From: Heyndrickxia vini | Lineage (GTDB): Bacteria; Bacillota; Bacilli; Bacillales; Bacillaceae_C | Assembly: GCF_016772275.1 (NCBI RefSeq) | Contig: NZ_CP065425.1 | Location: 1,350,001 to 1,414,000 of the forward strand | Direction: 5' to 3' | Length of the DNA: 64,000 nt | Part shown: positions 48,650 to 58,206 of the stretch, one piece after another | Layout: the number at the start of each line of letters is the position of its first letter | How positions within the stretch are numbered: position 1 is the first letter of the stretch | Made by a program: the position numbers and the translations under genes | Notes under the pieces: model-generated | What the model saw: only the letters and a program-made list of their open reading frames with translations | What the model was told of the DNA's origin: nothing | Database searches by the model: none

Positions 48650-48970
48650 TAATGATCCGATTTATGGCGAAGAAGAGTTGGAAAATTATTTGAGAATAAA
48701 AACCATAATGATAAAATATTTGCAAAAAAATGTAGAATTTTAATACACATACTTACTAGATTTGTTTATAATAAAGGATGTAAGCGAATAAATATCAGTC
48801 CTCAAAATGGACAAGTTTTTAAATTATATTATAATAGGGTATGTGTGATCGTTTGCATTTGTTTTTACATAATGGGCAAATGCTTTAAATCGAATACGTT
48901 TCGGTTTAAAATTATTTTTTTATATCATATCGCTGCTCAAATAAAAGAAATTGTTAAAGGAGAGATGATC
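48650..48970 (+). promoter_or_regulatory. ytwI-citZ intergenic region with two promoters and two cre sites
   Basis: About 320 bp without a gene. Promoter candidate A is TACACA-17-TATAAT (48744-48772). Promoter candidate B is TGGACA-16-TATAAT (48808-48835). One cre lies at 48779-48792 (TGTAAGCGAATAAA, one mismatch) at the start of transcript A. A second, with a complete core match on the minus strand (TGCAAACGATCACA), lies at 48844-48857 just after the expected start of B. An AAAGGAGA ribosome site ends the region. The layout fits CcpA repression of citZ. Confidence 0.65.
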
Positions 48971-50086
48971 ATGACAGCAACAAAAGGTCTTGAAGGTATT
49001 GTAGCAACTACATCATCAATAAGTTCAATCATCGACGATACCCTTACATATGTAGGATACAATATTGATGATTTAGCAGAAAATGCTAGCTTCGAGGAAG
49101 TAATCTACTTACTTTGGCATCTTAAATTACCAAACAAAAAAGAATTAGATGAATTAAAACAACAATTAGCAGACAATATGGAGCTGCCTAAAGAAGTGTT
49201 AGAAAGCTTTAAAACTTATCCAATTGATCGCGTTCATCCTATGGGTGCACTACGTACAGCTGTATCAGCGCTTGGTCTATATGACGAAGAGGCAGACGTT
49301 ATGGAAGACGCTGCTAATTATCGTAAGGCAATCCGTTTACAAGCAAAAATGCCTGCAATAGTAGCCGCATTTTCACGTGTTCGTAAAGGACTTGAACCGG
49401 TTGCTCCACGTAAAGATTTAGGTTTTGCTGCAAACTTCCTTTATATGTTAACAGGTGAAGAACCTGAAGCTATTGCTGTTGAAGCGTTTAACAAAGCACT
49501 AGTATTACATGCAGATCATGAACTTAATGCCTCTACATTCACAGCACGTGTATGTGTTGCGACACTTTCAGATGTTTATTCAGGCGTAACTGCAGCAATC
49601 GGTGCTTTAAAAGGACCTTTACACGGCGGTGCGAATGAACAAGTTATGAAAATGTTAAGTGAAATTGGATCAGTTGACAATGTTGATGCATATATCCATG
49701 AAAAACTTGATAACAAAGTGAAAATCATGGGATTCGGTCATCGTGTATATCGTAAAGGTGATCCACGTGCAAAACACTTAAAAGCAATGTCTGAAAAATT
49801 AACAAAACTTACTGGTGAACCAGAATACTATGAAATGTCTACAAAAATTGCAGATATCGTAACATCAGAAAAATCTTTACCACCAAATGTTGATTTTTAC
49901 TCTGCATCTGTATACCATAGTTTGGGAATTGATCATGATTTATTTACACCAATATTCGCAGTAAGTCGTGTTTCAGGATGGTTGGCACATATACTTGAAC
50001 AATATTCAAACAATCGCTTAATCCGTCCTCGTGCTGAGTATACAGGCCCAGGAATGCAAACTTACGTGCCAATTGAAAATCGTTAA
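48971..50086 (+). CDS. citZ: Citrate synthase
   Basis: 371 residues, close to B. subtilis CitZ. It condenses acetyl-CoA and oxaloacetate. Catalytic histidines are in LVLHADHELNASTFT and MGFGHRVYRKGDPRA, and the catalytic Asp is in PPNVDFYSASVYHSLG. The start is the ATG at 48971 (MTATKGLEG), seven bases after AAAGGAGA. First gene of the citZ-icd-mdh cluster, whose upstream region carries cre sites. Confidence 0.97.
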   Translation: MTATKGLEGIVATTSSISSIIDDTLTYVGYNIDDLAENASFEEVIYLLWHLKLPNKKELDELKQQLADNMELPKEVLESFKTYPIDRVHPMGALRTAVSALGLYDEEADVMEDAANYRKAIRLQAKMPAIVAAFSRVRKGLEPVAPRKDLGFAANFLYMLTGEEPEAIAVEAFNKALVLHADHELNASTFTARVCVATLSDVYSGVTAAIGALKGPLHGGANEQVMKMLSEIGSVDNVDAYIHEKLDNKVKIMGFGHRVYRKGDPRAKHLKAMSEKLTKLTGEPEYYEMSTKIADIVTSEKSLPPNVDFYSASVYHSLGIDHDLFTPIFAVSRVSGWLAHILEQYSNNRLIRPRAEYTGPGMQTYVPIENR

Positions 50087-50170
50087 TTAAAGATATTTAC
50101 AAATGCGAAAAAAATTGTTCTAATAAATGATGTAGTTTGTGCGCTTTTAATTCGAATTGGAGGGAAAGAC

Positions 50171-51445
50171 ATGTCACAAGGTGAAAAAATTACAGTAGAA
50201 AATGGCGTTTTAAAAACACCAAACAATCCAATTATCCCATTTATTGAAGGGGATGGAACAGGTCCGGATATTTGGGCGGCTTCTCAAAGAGTTCTTGATG
50301 CAGCTGTTGAGAAAGCGTATAAAGGTGAACGTAAAATTGAATGGAAAGAAGTATATGCCGGAGAAAAAGCATTTAACAAAACTGGCGAATGGCTTCCATC
50401 TGAAACTTTAGATGTTATCCGTGAATATTTAATTGCAATTAAAGGGCCTCTTACAACACCTGTTGGCGGCGGAATCCGTTCTTTAAATGTTGCTTTACGT
50501 CAAGAACTTGATTTATTTGTATGCTTACGTCCTGTACGTTATTTTGACGGTGTACCATCTCCGGTAAAACGTCCTGAAGATACAGATATGGTTATCTTCC
50601 GTGAAAATACTGAAGACATCTATGCAGGTATTGAATACAAAGAAGGTTCTGATGAAGTAAAGAAAGTTATTGATTTCCTTAAAAATGAAATGGGAGTTAA
50701 TAAAATTCGCTTCCCTGAAACTTCTGGTATCGGCATTAAACCAGTTTCTAAAGAAGGAACTGAACGCCTAGTACGTGCTGCATTAAATTATGCAATTAAA
50801 GAAGGTCGTAAATCTTTAACACTTGTACATAAAGGCAATATCATGAAATTCACGGAAGGTGCCTTCAAAAACTGGGGATATGAATTAGCTGAAAAAGAAT
50901 TCGGCGATAAAGTATTCACTTGGGCACAATACGATAAAATTAAAGAAGAACAAGGTACGGAAGCAGCAAATAAAGCACAAGCAGATGCTGAAGCAGCTGG
51001 TAAAATCATCGTAAAAGATTCGATTGCTGATATTTTCTTACAACAAATTTTAACCCGTCCACGTGAATTTGATGTGGTTGCTACAATGAACTTAAACGGT
51101 GACTATATTTCTGATGCGTTAGCTGCACAAGTTGGCGGTATCGGTATTGCACCTGGAGCAAATATTAATTATGAAACAGGACATGCTATTTTTGAAGCAA
51201 CACATGGTACAGCTCCTAAATATGCTGGTCTTGATAAAGTAAATCCATCTTCTGTTATTCTTTCAGGTGTGCTTTTACTTGAACATTTAGGTTGGAACGA
51301 AGCTGCTAACCTAATTACAAAGTCTATGGAAGAAACAATTGCATCTAAAGTTGTAACATATGACTTTGCTCGTTTAATGGATGGCGCTACAGAAGTAAAA
51401 TGTTCTGAATTTGGAACTGAATTAATTAAAAATATGAAAAACTAA
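50171..51445 (+). CDS. icd: Isocitrate dehydrogenase (NADP)
   Basis: 424 residues, the NADP-type bacterial enzyme. Substrate site [16 protein letters not shown] holds the serine that binds isocitrate; also DIYAGIEY, the catalytic Tyr region NTEDIY, and cofactor loop [11 protein letters not shown]. It produces 2-oxoglutarate and NADPH in the TCA cycle. The gene lies 84 bp after citZ with a GGAGGG ribosome site, and a terminator follows, yet mdh is only about 130 bp on; B. subtilis reads all three together. Confidence 0.97.
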   Translation: MSQGEKITVENGVLKTPNNPIIPFIEGDGTGPDIWAASQRVLDAAVEKAYKGERKIEWKEVYAGEKAFNKTGEWLPSETLDVIREYLIAIKGPLTTPVGGGIRSLNVALRQELDLFVCLRPVRYFDGVPSPVKRPEDTDMVIFRENTEDIYAGIEYKEGSDEVKKVIDFLKNEMGVNKIRFPETSGIGIKPVSKEGTERLVRAALNYAIKEGRKSLTLVHKGNIMKFTEGAFKNWGYELAEKEFGDKVFTWAQYDKIKEEQGTEAANKAQADAEAAGKIIVKDSIADIFLQQILTRPREFDVVATMNLNGDYISDALAAQVGGIGIAPGANINYETGHAIFEATHGTAPKYAGLDKVNPSSVILSGVLLLEHLGWNEAANLITKSMEETIASKVVTYDFARLMDGATEVKCSEFGTELIKNMKN

Positions 51446-51471
51446 TAACACAGCCTGACAACAGGCATATG

Positions 51472-51518
51472 AAATTGCCGGCTGATGGATCAAATCTCTT
51501 CTGCCGGCAATTTTTTTT
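51472..51518 (+). terminator. Hairpin terminator between icd and mdh
   Basis: AAATTGCCGGC (51472-51482) pairs with GCCGGCAATTT (51503-51513) and a T-run follows. Probably partial, giving less mdh message from the citZ transcript. Confidence 0.8.
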
Positions 51519-51579
51519 GAATGATTAGGTTTTTTTAGTGCTAAAGTCATTACATAATATCCTAGAGGGGGACGTAACA

Positions 51580-52518
51580 ATGACAATGAATAGAAAAAAG
51601 ATCTCCGTAATCGGCGGCGGTTTCACTGGAGCTACAACTGCTTTTTTGTTAGCTCAAAAAGAACTTGGTGATGTAATTCTTGTTGATATCCCACAATCAG
51701 AAAATCCAACAAAAGGGAAAGCTCTTGATATGCTTGAGGCAGGTCCAGTTCAGGGATTTGATGCAAATATTATTGGTACCTCTAATTATGAAGATACAAA
51801 AGATTCTGATGTTGTTGTTATAACTGCGGGTATTGCACGTAAACCAGGTATGAGCCGTGATGATTTAGTCCAAACAAACCAAAAGGTAATGAAAAGTGTT
51901 ACTCAAGAAATAATTAAATATTCTCCTAATAGCTACATCATCGTTTTAACTAACCCTGTAGATGCCATGACATATACAGTTTTTAAAGAATCTGGATTTC
52001 CTAAAAACCGTGTAATTGGTCAATCAGGTGTTCTTGATACTGCACGTTTTCGCACATTCGTAGCCCAGGAGCTAAATCTTTCTGTTAAGGATGTAACCGG
52101 TTTCGTGTTAGGCGGACATGGAGATGATATGGTTCCTTTAGTACGTTACTCATATGCAGGTGGAATTCCTTTAGAAACGTTAATTCCCAAAGATCGTCTT
52201 GATGCCATTGTAGAACGGACACGCAAGGGTGGCGGAGAAATAGTAAATTTATTAGGAAACGGCAGCGCCTATTATGCCCCTGCCGCTTCATTAGTTGAAA
52301 TGGTAGAAGCTGTAGTAAAAGATCAACGCCGCGTCCTTCCTTCCATTGCTTATTTAGAAGGTGAATATGGGTATGAAGGAATTTACCTTGGTGTACCAAC
52401 GATACTTGGTGCAAATGGGATCGAAAAAATTATTGAATTAGACTTAACAGCTGATGAAAAGGCTGCATTGGATAAATCTGCTGAATCCGTACAAAATGTA
52501 ATGAAAGTTTTAGCATAA
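51580..52518 (+). CDS. mdh: Malate dehydrogenase
   Basis: 312 residues, LDH-like MDH. NAD-binding [14 protein letters not shown] (a G-G-G-F-T variant near residues 7-20), the arginine loop [10 protein letters not shown] that selects malate, and the catalytic histidine in [12 protein letters not shown]. It oxidises malate to oxaloacetate, the last TCA step. The start at ATG 51580 follows AGAGGGGG; an ATG two codons later is possible. Third gene of the citZ cluster. Confidence 0.97.
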   Translation: MTMNRKKISVIGGGFTGATTAFLLAQKELGDVILVDIPQSENPTKGKALDMLEAGPVQGFDANIIGTSNYEDTKDSDVVVITAGIARKPGMSRDDLVQTNQKVMKSVTQEIIKYSPNSYIIVLTNPVDAMTYTVFKESGFPKNRVIGQSGVLDTARFRTFVAQELNLSVKDVTGFVLGGHGDDMVPLVRYSYAGGIPLETLIPKDRLDAIVERTRKGGGEIVNLLGNGSAYYAPAASLVEMVEAVVKDQRRVLPSIAYLEGEYGYEGIYLGVPTILGANGIEKIIELDLTADEKAALDKSAESVQNVMKVLA

Positions 52519-52526
52519 TAGCTAAT

Positions 52527-52562
52527 AGGTCAAACCAATTATCGGTTTGACCTATTTTTTTG
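52527..52562 (+). terminator. Terminator of mdh
   Basis: AGGTCAAACC pairs with GGTTTGACCT, followed by a T run. Confidence 0.9.
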
Positions 52563-52634
52563 TACAACAAAAATAAAGCGTGATATGATAAGGGTATGTC
52601 TTGCAACCGGTTACAATAAAGGGGAGTGCTGTGG

Positions 52635-53111
52635 ATGCTATTAGGGAAAAAGCGAAAACTTGGGAGAAAAATCGAGCAAATATCTGTGGGGGAAAAACTA
52701 ACATTAACCGAAAATATAGAGGATAAAGATTTACTTCTATATTTGGGATTAACGAACGATGCCAATCCACTTTACATTCAACATGATTATGCTACACAAA
52801 CACCATATGAAAAACCTATCGTACCTACGATTATGTTAACGGGTATTATTACTTCTGCTATTTCTAAATATTTACCCGGACCAGGGTCACATATAATAAA
52901 ACAACAGTTGAATTTCCACAAACCAGTTTACCACTATGCATCGATTCAATTTCTATTCGAAGTCATTGAAGTAAATCTTAAGCAGCATACGATAGATGTT
53001 TTTGTTGAAGCGAAAAATGAATCCAATGAAACAGTTATTAGTGGAAATGTAACTGTCTGTCCGCCACATCGGATTGAAACATTAAGTGAAAAAGTATTAG
53101 ATAACTTTTAA
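52635..53111 (+). CDS. MaoC/hotdog-fold dehydratase-like protein
   Basis: 158 residues, a single hotdog domain. The hydratase-like motif LGLTNDANPLYIQHDYATQTPYEKPIVP resembles the MaoC/R-specific enoyl-CoA hydratase signature, with D and H where the catalytic pair lies (given in parts: N-D-A-N-P-L near residue 40 and Q-H-D-Y near 47). A short basic N-terminus precedes it. Substrate unknown, probably an acyl-CoA. The ATG follows GGGGAG by eight bases. In B. subtilis phoP-phoR fill this slot between mdh and polA; they are absent here. Confidence 0.78.
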   Translation: MLLGKKRKLGRKIEQISVGEKLTLTENIEDKDLLLYLGLTNDANPLYIQHDYATQTPYEKPIVPTIMLTGIITSAISKYLPGPGSHIIKQQLNFHKPVYHYASIQFLFEVIEVNLKQHTIDVFVEAKNESNETVISGNVTVCPPHRIETLSEKVLDNF

Positions 53112-53219
53112 CCTTTTTGGTCAGCTTTTATGCTGGCCATTTTCCTTTTATGAAGTGTCCATGCTAAAATGATTAAAGGTAGATATACGAAAACTCGTAT
53201 GATTTGGGAGGGAAGATGA

Positions 53220-55853
53220 TTGAGTAATAAATTGATTTTAATCGACGGGAACAGCATTGCTTATCGTGCTTTTTTTGCTTTACCATTATTGAATAATGAT
53301 AAAGGCATACATACAAATGCGATTTACGGATTTACAACCATGCTCATGAAAATTTTAAATGAAGAAAAACCGACTCATATATTAGTAGCATTTGATGCCG
53401 GAAAAACCACTTTTCGCCATGAAACATTTAAAGAGTATAAGGGTACTAGGCAAAAAACGCCACCGGAGCTTTCTGAACAGTTTCCATTTATACGTGAATT
53501 ATTGGATGCATATGGTATTCAGCGATATGAGCTTGCAAATTATGAGGCAGATGATATTATTGGAACCCTTTCTCTTAAAGCCGAAAAAGAAGGATTTGAA
53601 GTTAAGGTTATTTCAGGAGATAAAGATTTAACTCAGCTTAGTTCAAAGGAAACGACAGTCTGTATCACGAAAAAAGGCATAACAGATATCGAAGAATATA
53701 CTCCTGAACATATCAATGAAAAATATGGATTAATTCCGGAACAAATTATCGATATGAAAGGTTTAATGGGAGATGCCTCAGATAATATTCCAGGAGTGCC
53801 TGGAATTGGTGAAAAAACGGCGATAAAACTTTTAAAAGAATTTAACACACTCGAGAACCTGTTAGACTCGATTGAACAGGTAAGTGGAAAAAAACTAAAA
53901 GAAAAGCTAGAGGAATTTAAAGAACAAGCGATAATGAGTAAACAACTTGCAACCATTACGCGTGAAGCACCAATTACGATTGCACTTAATGAAACTGAGT
54001 ATAAAAGTGAAAATGACGAAAAGCTGATTTCCCTTTTTAAAGAGCTAGGATTTAATTCTCTTATCGATAAACTTGATGTGAAGATTTCTTCTGAGCATGA
54101 AGAAAAAATGAATGATCTTTCTTTCGATATCATCGAAAATATAACGGAAGAACTTTTCACTTCAGAATCATCACTCTATGTCGAGATTTTAGAAGATAAC
54201 TATCATACAGGTGAAGTTATTGGGGTAGGGATTAGTAATCGAAATGGAACCTACTTTTTGCCTGCAAACGAAGCATTAAAGTCTTCCTTTTTTAAAAAAT
54301 GGGCTGAAGACGATTCAAAGAAAAAATTTGTCTATGATGGAAAAGGTGCGATTGTTTCATTAAGACGGTTTGGAATTGATTTAAAAGGGATCGATTTCGA
54401 TTTATTAATTGCTTCCTATTTACTAAATCCTTCGGAAAATGTGGATGATTTTGCTTCTGTAGCGAAACGACATGGATATACAGATATTCAAAGCGATGAA
54501 CAGATATATGGAAAAGGTGCAAAACAAAAAGTTCCGGAGCAAAAAATTCTTGCTGAACATGTGGCGAGAAAGGCAGTGGGAATATCTTCGGTTGTTGATC
54601 AATGCTTAAAAGATTTAGAGGAAAACAACCAATCGCAACTCTTCGAAGAAGTAGAATTACCACTTTCATTTATTTTGGCAATAATGGAATCTACGGGAAT
54701 AAAGGTAGATGTTCAGCGGCTTAAAGAAATGGGCGAAGAAATCATTGGTAGACTTCAAGCGATAGAAGCGAAAATCTTTGACTTAGCGGGTGAAATGTTC
54801 AATATTAATTCACCAAAACAATTAGGAATTATTTTATTTGAAAAGCTTGCATTACCAGTAATTAAAAAAACTAAAACGGGGTATTCAACTTCTGCGGATG
54901 TATTAGAAAAGCTTGAATCGAAACATGAAATAGTACGAGAAATTCTTCATTATCGCCAATTAGGCAAACTGCAATCAACTTATATTGAAGGATTACTTAA
55001 AGTAGTTCATTCAGATAATAGCAGAATCCACACAAGATTTAATCAAGTACTTGCGCAAACAGGACGATTAAGTTCTGTTGATCCTAACTTACAGAATATA
55101 CCTATTCGTTTGGAGGAAGGACGTAAATTGCGCCAGGCATTTATTCCTACTGAAAAAGATTGGCTGATTTTTTCAGCTGACTATTCACAAGTTGAATTAC
55201 GAGTCTTAGCACATATTGCAGGTGATGAAAAATTAATTGCCGCCTTTAATGAAAATATGGACATCCATACGAAAACAGCGATGGACGTTTTCCATGTAGA
55301 TAAAGATGATGTAACAGATAATATGCGCAGACAAGCAAAAGCGGTAAATTTCGGGATTGTTTATGGGATTAGTGATTATGGGTTATCACAAAATTTGGGG
55401 ATTACTAGAAAAGAAGCAGCTAACTTTATTGAGCGATATTTTGCAAGCTATCCGGGTGTAAAAGAATATATGAATGATATTGTTCAGGATGCGAAACAAA
55501 AAGGATATGTCTCAACAATCTTGAAAAGAAGACGCTATATTCCCGAAATAACAAGTCGGAATTTTAATATTCGCAGCTTTGCTGAAAGAACAGCTATGAA
55601 TACACCAATCCAAGGAAGTGCCGCAGATATCATTAAGAAAGCTATGATTGATATGGCCGCACGGTTAAAAGAAGAAAAACTTCAAACAAGACTATTATTA
55701 CAAGTACATGATGAATTAATCTTCGAAGCACCAAGTGACGAAATTGAAATATTAAAGAAAATCGTTCCGGAAGTAATGGAAAATGCAGTAGATTTAGTTG
55801 TTCCACTTAAAGTTGACTACGCATTTGGTCCGACTTGGTTTGATGCAAAATAA
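53220..55853 (+). CDS. polA: DNA polymerase I
   Basis: 877 residues. N-terminal 5'-3' exonuclease (about 1-290, with YEADDIIGTL and MGDASDNIPGVPGIGEKTA). A degenerate 3'-5' exonuclease domain (about 300-460) seems to lack the family's catalytic acidic set, as in other Bacillus Pol I. The polymerase domain (about 465-877) has ADYSQVELR, the O helix RRQAKAVNFGIVYG and QVHDELIFE (H830, D831). It fills gaps and removes RNA primers. Start is TTG 53220, GGGAGGG upstream. First gene of polA-mutM-ytaF-coaE. Confidence 0.97.
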   Translation: MSNKLILIDGNSIAYRAFFALPLLNNDKGIHTNAIYGFTTMLMKILNEEKPTHILVAFDAGKTTFRHETFKEYKGTRQKTPPELSEQFPFIRELLDAYGIQRYELANYEADDIIGTLSLKAEKEGFEVKVISGDKDLTQLSSKETTVCITKKGITDIEEYTPEHINEKYGLIPEQIIDMKGLMGDASDNIPGVPGIGEKTAIKLLKEFNTLENLLDSIEQVSGKKLKEKLEEFKEQAIMSKQLATITREAPITIALNETEYKSENDEKLISLFKELGFNSLIDKLDVKISSEHEEKMNDLSFDIIENITEELFTSESSLYVEILEDNYHTGEVIGVGISNRNGTYFLPANEALKSSFFKKWAEDDSKKKFVYDGKGAIVSLRRFGIDLKGIDFDLLIASYLLNPSENVDDFASVAKRHGYTDIQSDEQIYGKGAKQKVPEQKILAEHVARKAVGISSVVDQCLKDLEENNQSQLFEEVELPLSFILAIMESTGIKVDVQRLKEMGEEIIGRLQAIEAKIFDLAGEMFNINSPKQLGIILFEKLALPVIKKTKTGYSTSADVLEKLESKHEIVREILHYRQLGKLQSTYIEGLLKVVHSDNSRIHTRFNQVLAQTGRLSSVDPNLQNIPIRLEEGRKLRQAFIPTEKDWLIFSADYSQVELRVLAHIAGDEKLIAAFNENMDIHTKTAMDVFHVDKDDVTDNMRRQAKAVNFGIVYGISDYGLSQNLGITRKEAANFIERYFASYPGVKEYMNDIVQDAKQKGYVSTILKRRRYIPEITSRNFNIRSFAERTAMNTPIQGSAADIIKKAMIDMAARLKEEKLQTRLLLQVHDELIFEAPSDEIEILKKIVPEVMENAVDLVVPLKVDYAFGPTWFDAK

Positions 55854-55883
55854 CGATTAAAAGTAATAAAGAGGTGTTAATTA

Positions 55884-56717
55884 GTGCCTGAATTACCTGA
55901 GGTTGAAACGATTCGTAGAACATTACAAGAACTTGTAGTTGGAAAAACAATTGAACAAGTTTCTGTTTTCTGGCCAAAAATAATAAAAAATCCAGTAGAA
56001 ATTGAACAATTTACAGATGCTCTACGTGGGGAAACAATTACTAATATAAATAGAAGAGGGAAGTTCTTAATTATAAACACAAACACGTATGCGCTTGTTT
56101 CACATCTCCGTATGGAAGGAAAATATGGATTATTTAACGGGGAGGAACCGTTAGATAAACATACACATGTCGTCTTTCATTTTACGGATGGGACAGAACT
56201 TCGCTATCGGGATGTTCGTAAATTTGGAACAATGCATTTATTTCTTAAAGGTGAAGAAAATAGCCAACTTCCACTGTTACAATTAGGACCTGAACCATTC
56301 TCTTCTGAATTCACCAAAAAGTATTTGCAAGAAAAACTCCAAAAAACGGAACGAAAAATAAAACCGGTACTGTTGGACCAAACAGTTGTAACGGGATTAG
56401 GAAATATTTATGTTGATGAGGCACTATTCCGTGCCAACATTCATCCTGAACGAAAAGCTAACACTATAACAAACAAAGAAATATCAATTCTTCACCGCGA
56501 AATCATTGAAACCCTATCTGAAGCAGTTGAAAAAGGTGGAAGTACGATTCGTTCATATGTTAATTCACAGGGACAGATTGGTATGTTTCAATTAGAATTA
56601 CTTGCCTATGGACGTAAAGGTGAACCTTGCAAAAGATGTGGGACTCCAATTGAAAAAATCGTTACAGGGGGCAGAGGAACACATTTTTGCCCAAAATGTC
56701 AGAAAAAGAAACATTAA
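55884..56717 (+). CDS. mutM: Formamidopyrimidine-DNA glycosylase
   Basis: 277 residues. The mature N-terminus PELPEVETI supplies the catalytic Pro and Glu. A helix-two-turn-helix follows, and a C-terminal zinc finger has CKRCGTP and FCPKCQ. It removes 8-oxoguanine and cuts the strand. GTG start at 55884 behind AAAGAGGTG, 30 bp after polA, consistent with a repair operon. A matching length for the Bacillus enzyme. Confidence 0.97.
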   Translation: MPELPEVETIRRTLQELVVGKTIEQVSVFWPKIIKNPVEIEQFTDALRGETITNINRRGKFLIINTNTYALVSHLRMEGKYGLFNGEEPLDKHTHVVFHFTDGTELRYRDVRKFGTMHLFLKGEENSQLPLLQLGPEPFSSEFTKKYLQEKLQKTERKIKPVLLDQTVVTGLGNIYVDEALFRANIHPERKANTITNKEISILHREIIETLSEAVEKGGSTIRSYVNSQGQIGMFQLELLAYGRKGEPCKRCGTPIEKIVTGGRGTHFCPKCQKKKH

Positions 56718-56788
56718 ATAGTTTAACATTTGATAAGCTCCTTCCATATATTATAGTTAGTGATGTGAGAACAGGAAGGAGCACTTTT

Positions 56789-57421
56789 ATGGGCTTTCAG
56801 TTATCACTCTTAATGTTAGCATTTGCTGTTAGTTTGGATAACTTTAGTGCAGGTTTTACTTATGGTTTAAGGAAAATGAAAATTCCATTAAAATCGGTGA
56901 TTATTATTGGAATTTGTTCAGGATTTTCCCTCTTTATTGCATGTTTGTTTGGGCGAATTCTGCAATCATTTTTGGAACCGACTTTTGCCAATCGATTTGG
57001 TGGAGCAATTCTTATTTTGATTGGTGTTTGGGTGTTATATCAGTTTTTTCGACCGGAAAAAGAAGGAAATGATACTAACGAAAAAGTTGTATTAAATGTG
57101 GAAATTCGTTCATTAGGAGTTGTCATTAATATCCTAAAAAAGCCCACATCGGCTGACTTTGATAACTCTGGAACAATCAATGGAATTGAAGCTTTTATGC
57201 TTGGTGTTGCCCTTTCATTGGATGCTTTTGGAGCAGGAATAGGGGCTTCAATGCTTGGATATGCACCGATCCATTTAAGTATATCTGTAGCTGTTATGAG
57301 TATTTTATTTGTTGCTGGTGGATTAAAATTAGGAAAAATGTTCTCTCATCTCAATTGGATGCAAAAAATTTCATTTTTACCTGGGATTTTACTTATATTA
57401 ATCGGACTTTTTAAATTTTAG
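56789..57421 (+). CDS. ytaF: Sporulation membrane protein YtaF
   Basis: 210 residues, exactly the B. subtilis length, with six hydrophobic segments of the MntP/cadmium-like fold. Two related halves each carry the charged membrane pattern: FAVSLDNFSAGFTYG at the start and GVALSLDAFGAGIGAS in the second half. Expressed during sporulation in B. subtilis; transported ion unknown. The start is the ATG at 56789 behind AAGGAG. Located between mutM and coaE. Confidence 0.92.
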   Translation: MGFQLSLLMLAFAVSLDNFSAGFTYGLRKMKIPLKSVIIIGICSGFSLFIACLFGRILQSFLEPTFANRFGGAILILIGVWVLYQFFRPEKEGNDTNEKVVLNVEIRSLGVVINILKKPTSADFDNSGTINGIEAFMLGVALSLDAFGAGIGASMLGYAPIHLSISVAVMSILFVAGGLKLGKMFSHLNWMQKISFLPGILLILIGLFKF

Positions 57422-57433
57422 TGAGGTAAAGAT

Positions 57434-58036
57434 ATGGCAATGATTATAGGATTAACAGGTGGAATAGCAAGTGGAAAAAGCACTGTTTCAACTATACTTA
57501 AAACAAAAGGTTATACAATTATTGATGCGGATATAGCTGCAAGGGAAGTTGTCAATATTGGCGAGGATGCTTACAATGGAATTATTGAAGCATTTGGAAA
57601 GAAAATCCTTCTTGAAGATGGCAATATTGACCGCAAACAATTAGGGTCCATCGTATTTCATAATACAGAAAAAAGATTGCTTCTTAATAGCATCGTACAT
57701 CCTGCGGTAAGGAACTATATGCAAAAGAAAAAGACAGAAGCAATCGAAGCAGGAAAACAAACGATCATAATGGATATTCCGTTACTATTTGAAAGCAAAC
57801 TTACTTATATGGTCGATAAAACGATACTCGTTTTTGTCGATCCTGATATTCAAAAAGAAAGGCTAATGAAACGAAATCAATTATCTGAAGAAGATGCAGT
57901 AGCTAGGATTGGTTCACAAATGCGATTGAATGAGAAAATTCAATTATCAGATGCTGTAATCGATAATAATAAAACAATAGAGGAAACGGAAAAACAACTA
58001 TATAACATTATTAATGAATGGGAATTGGAACCCTAA
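57434..58036 (+). CDS. coaE: Dephospho-CoA kinase
   Basis: 200 residues. P-loop GLTGGIASGKST near the start, IIDADIAAREV as the substrate-binding DxD region, and lid residues RLMKRNQLSEEDAVARI. It makes CoA from dephospho-CoA, the last step. The ATG at 57434 lies 12 bp after ytaF with a GAGGTAA ribosome site; the ATG two codons on is possible. Last gene of the polA operon, ended by a hairpin. Confidence 0.96.
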   Translation: MAMIIGLTGGIASGKSTVSTILKTKGYTIIDADIAAREVVNIGEDAYNGIIEAFGKKILLEDGNIDRKQLGSIVFHNTEKRLLLNSIVHPAVRNYMQKKKTEAIEAGKQTIIMDIPLLFESKLTYMVDKTILVFVDPDIQKERLMKRNQLSEEDAVARIGSQMRLNEKIQLSDAVIDNNKTIEETEKQLYNIINEWELEP

Positions 58037-58061
58037 TATGATGTCATAAATAAAACACCGA

Positions 58062-58108
58062 AACACCACTTTTCATTAAAGTGGTGTTTTTCGTGTGTTT
58101 TTTTTAAA
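58062..58108 (+). terminator. Terminator of the polA-coaE operon
   Basis: AACACCACTTT (58062-58072) pairs with AAAGTGGTGTT (58078-58088), followed by a T-rich tract. Confidence 0.85.
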
Positions 58109-58141
58109 ATCATCATATTTATACTTACATAATCCGGTTAA

Positions 58142-58183
58142 TGTGTTATACTAATTTCAGAAAAAGTATTAAATGAGTATAAC
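58142..58183 (+). promoter_or_regulatory. gapB control region: CcpN-like operator pair over the -10
   Basis: TGTGTTATACT (58142-58152) fits the CcpN motif TRTGHYATAYW at all positions and overlaps the TATACT -10 box (58147-58152). An inverted partner AGTATAAC (58176-58183) repeats the GTTATACT core. In B. subtilis CcpN represses gapB under glycolytic conditions. Confidence 0.6.
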
Positions 58184-58206
58184 GTTAATATTGGAGGCTA
58201 GCATTG

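Noticed and set aside
48307-48750. Open frame antisense to ytwI
   Set aside because: Overlaps a well supported membrane protein gene; it is the usual mirror frame of hydrophobic codons.
53633-54160. Serine-rich frame antisense to polA
   Set aside because: Lies opposite the conserved exonuclease region of DNA polymerase I; low-complexity shadow.
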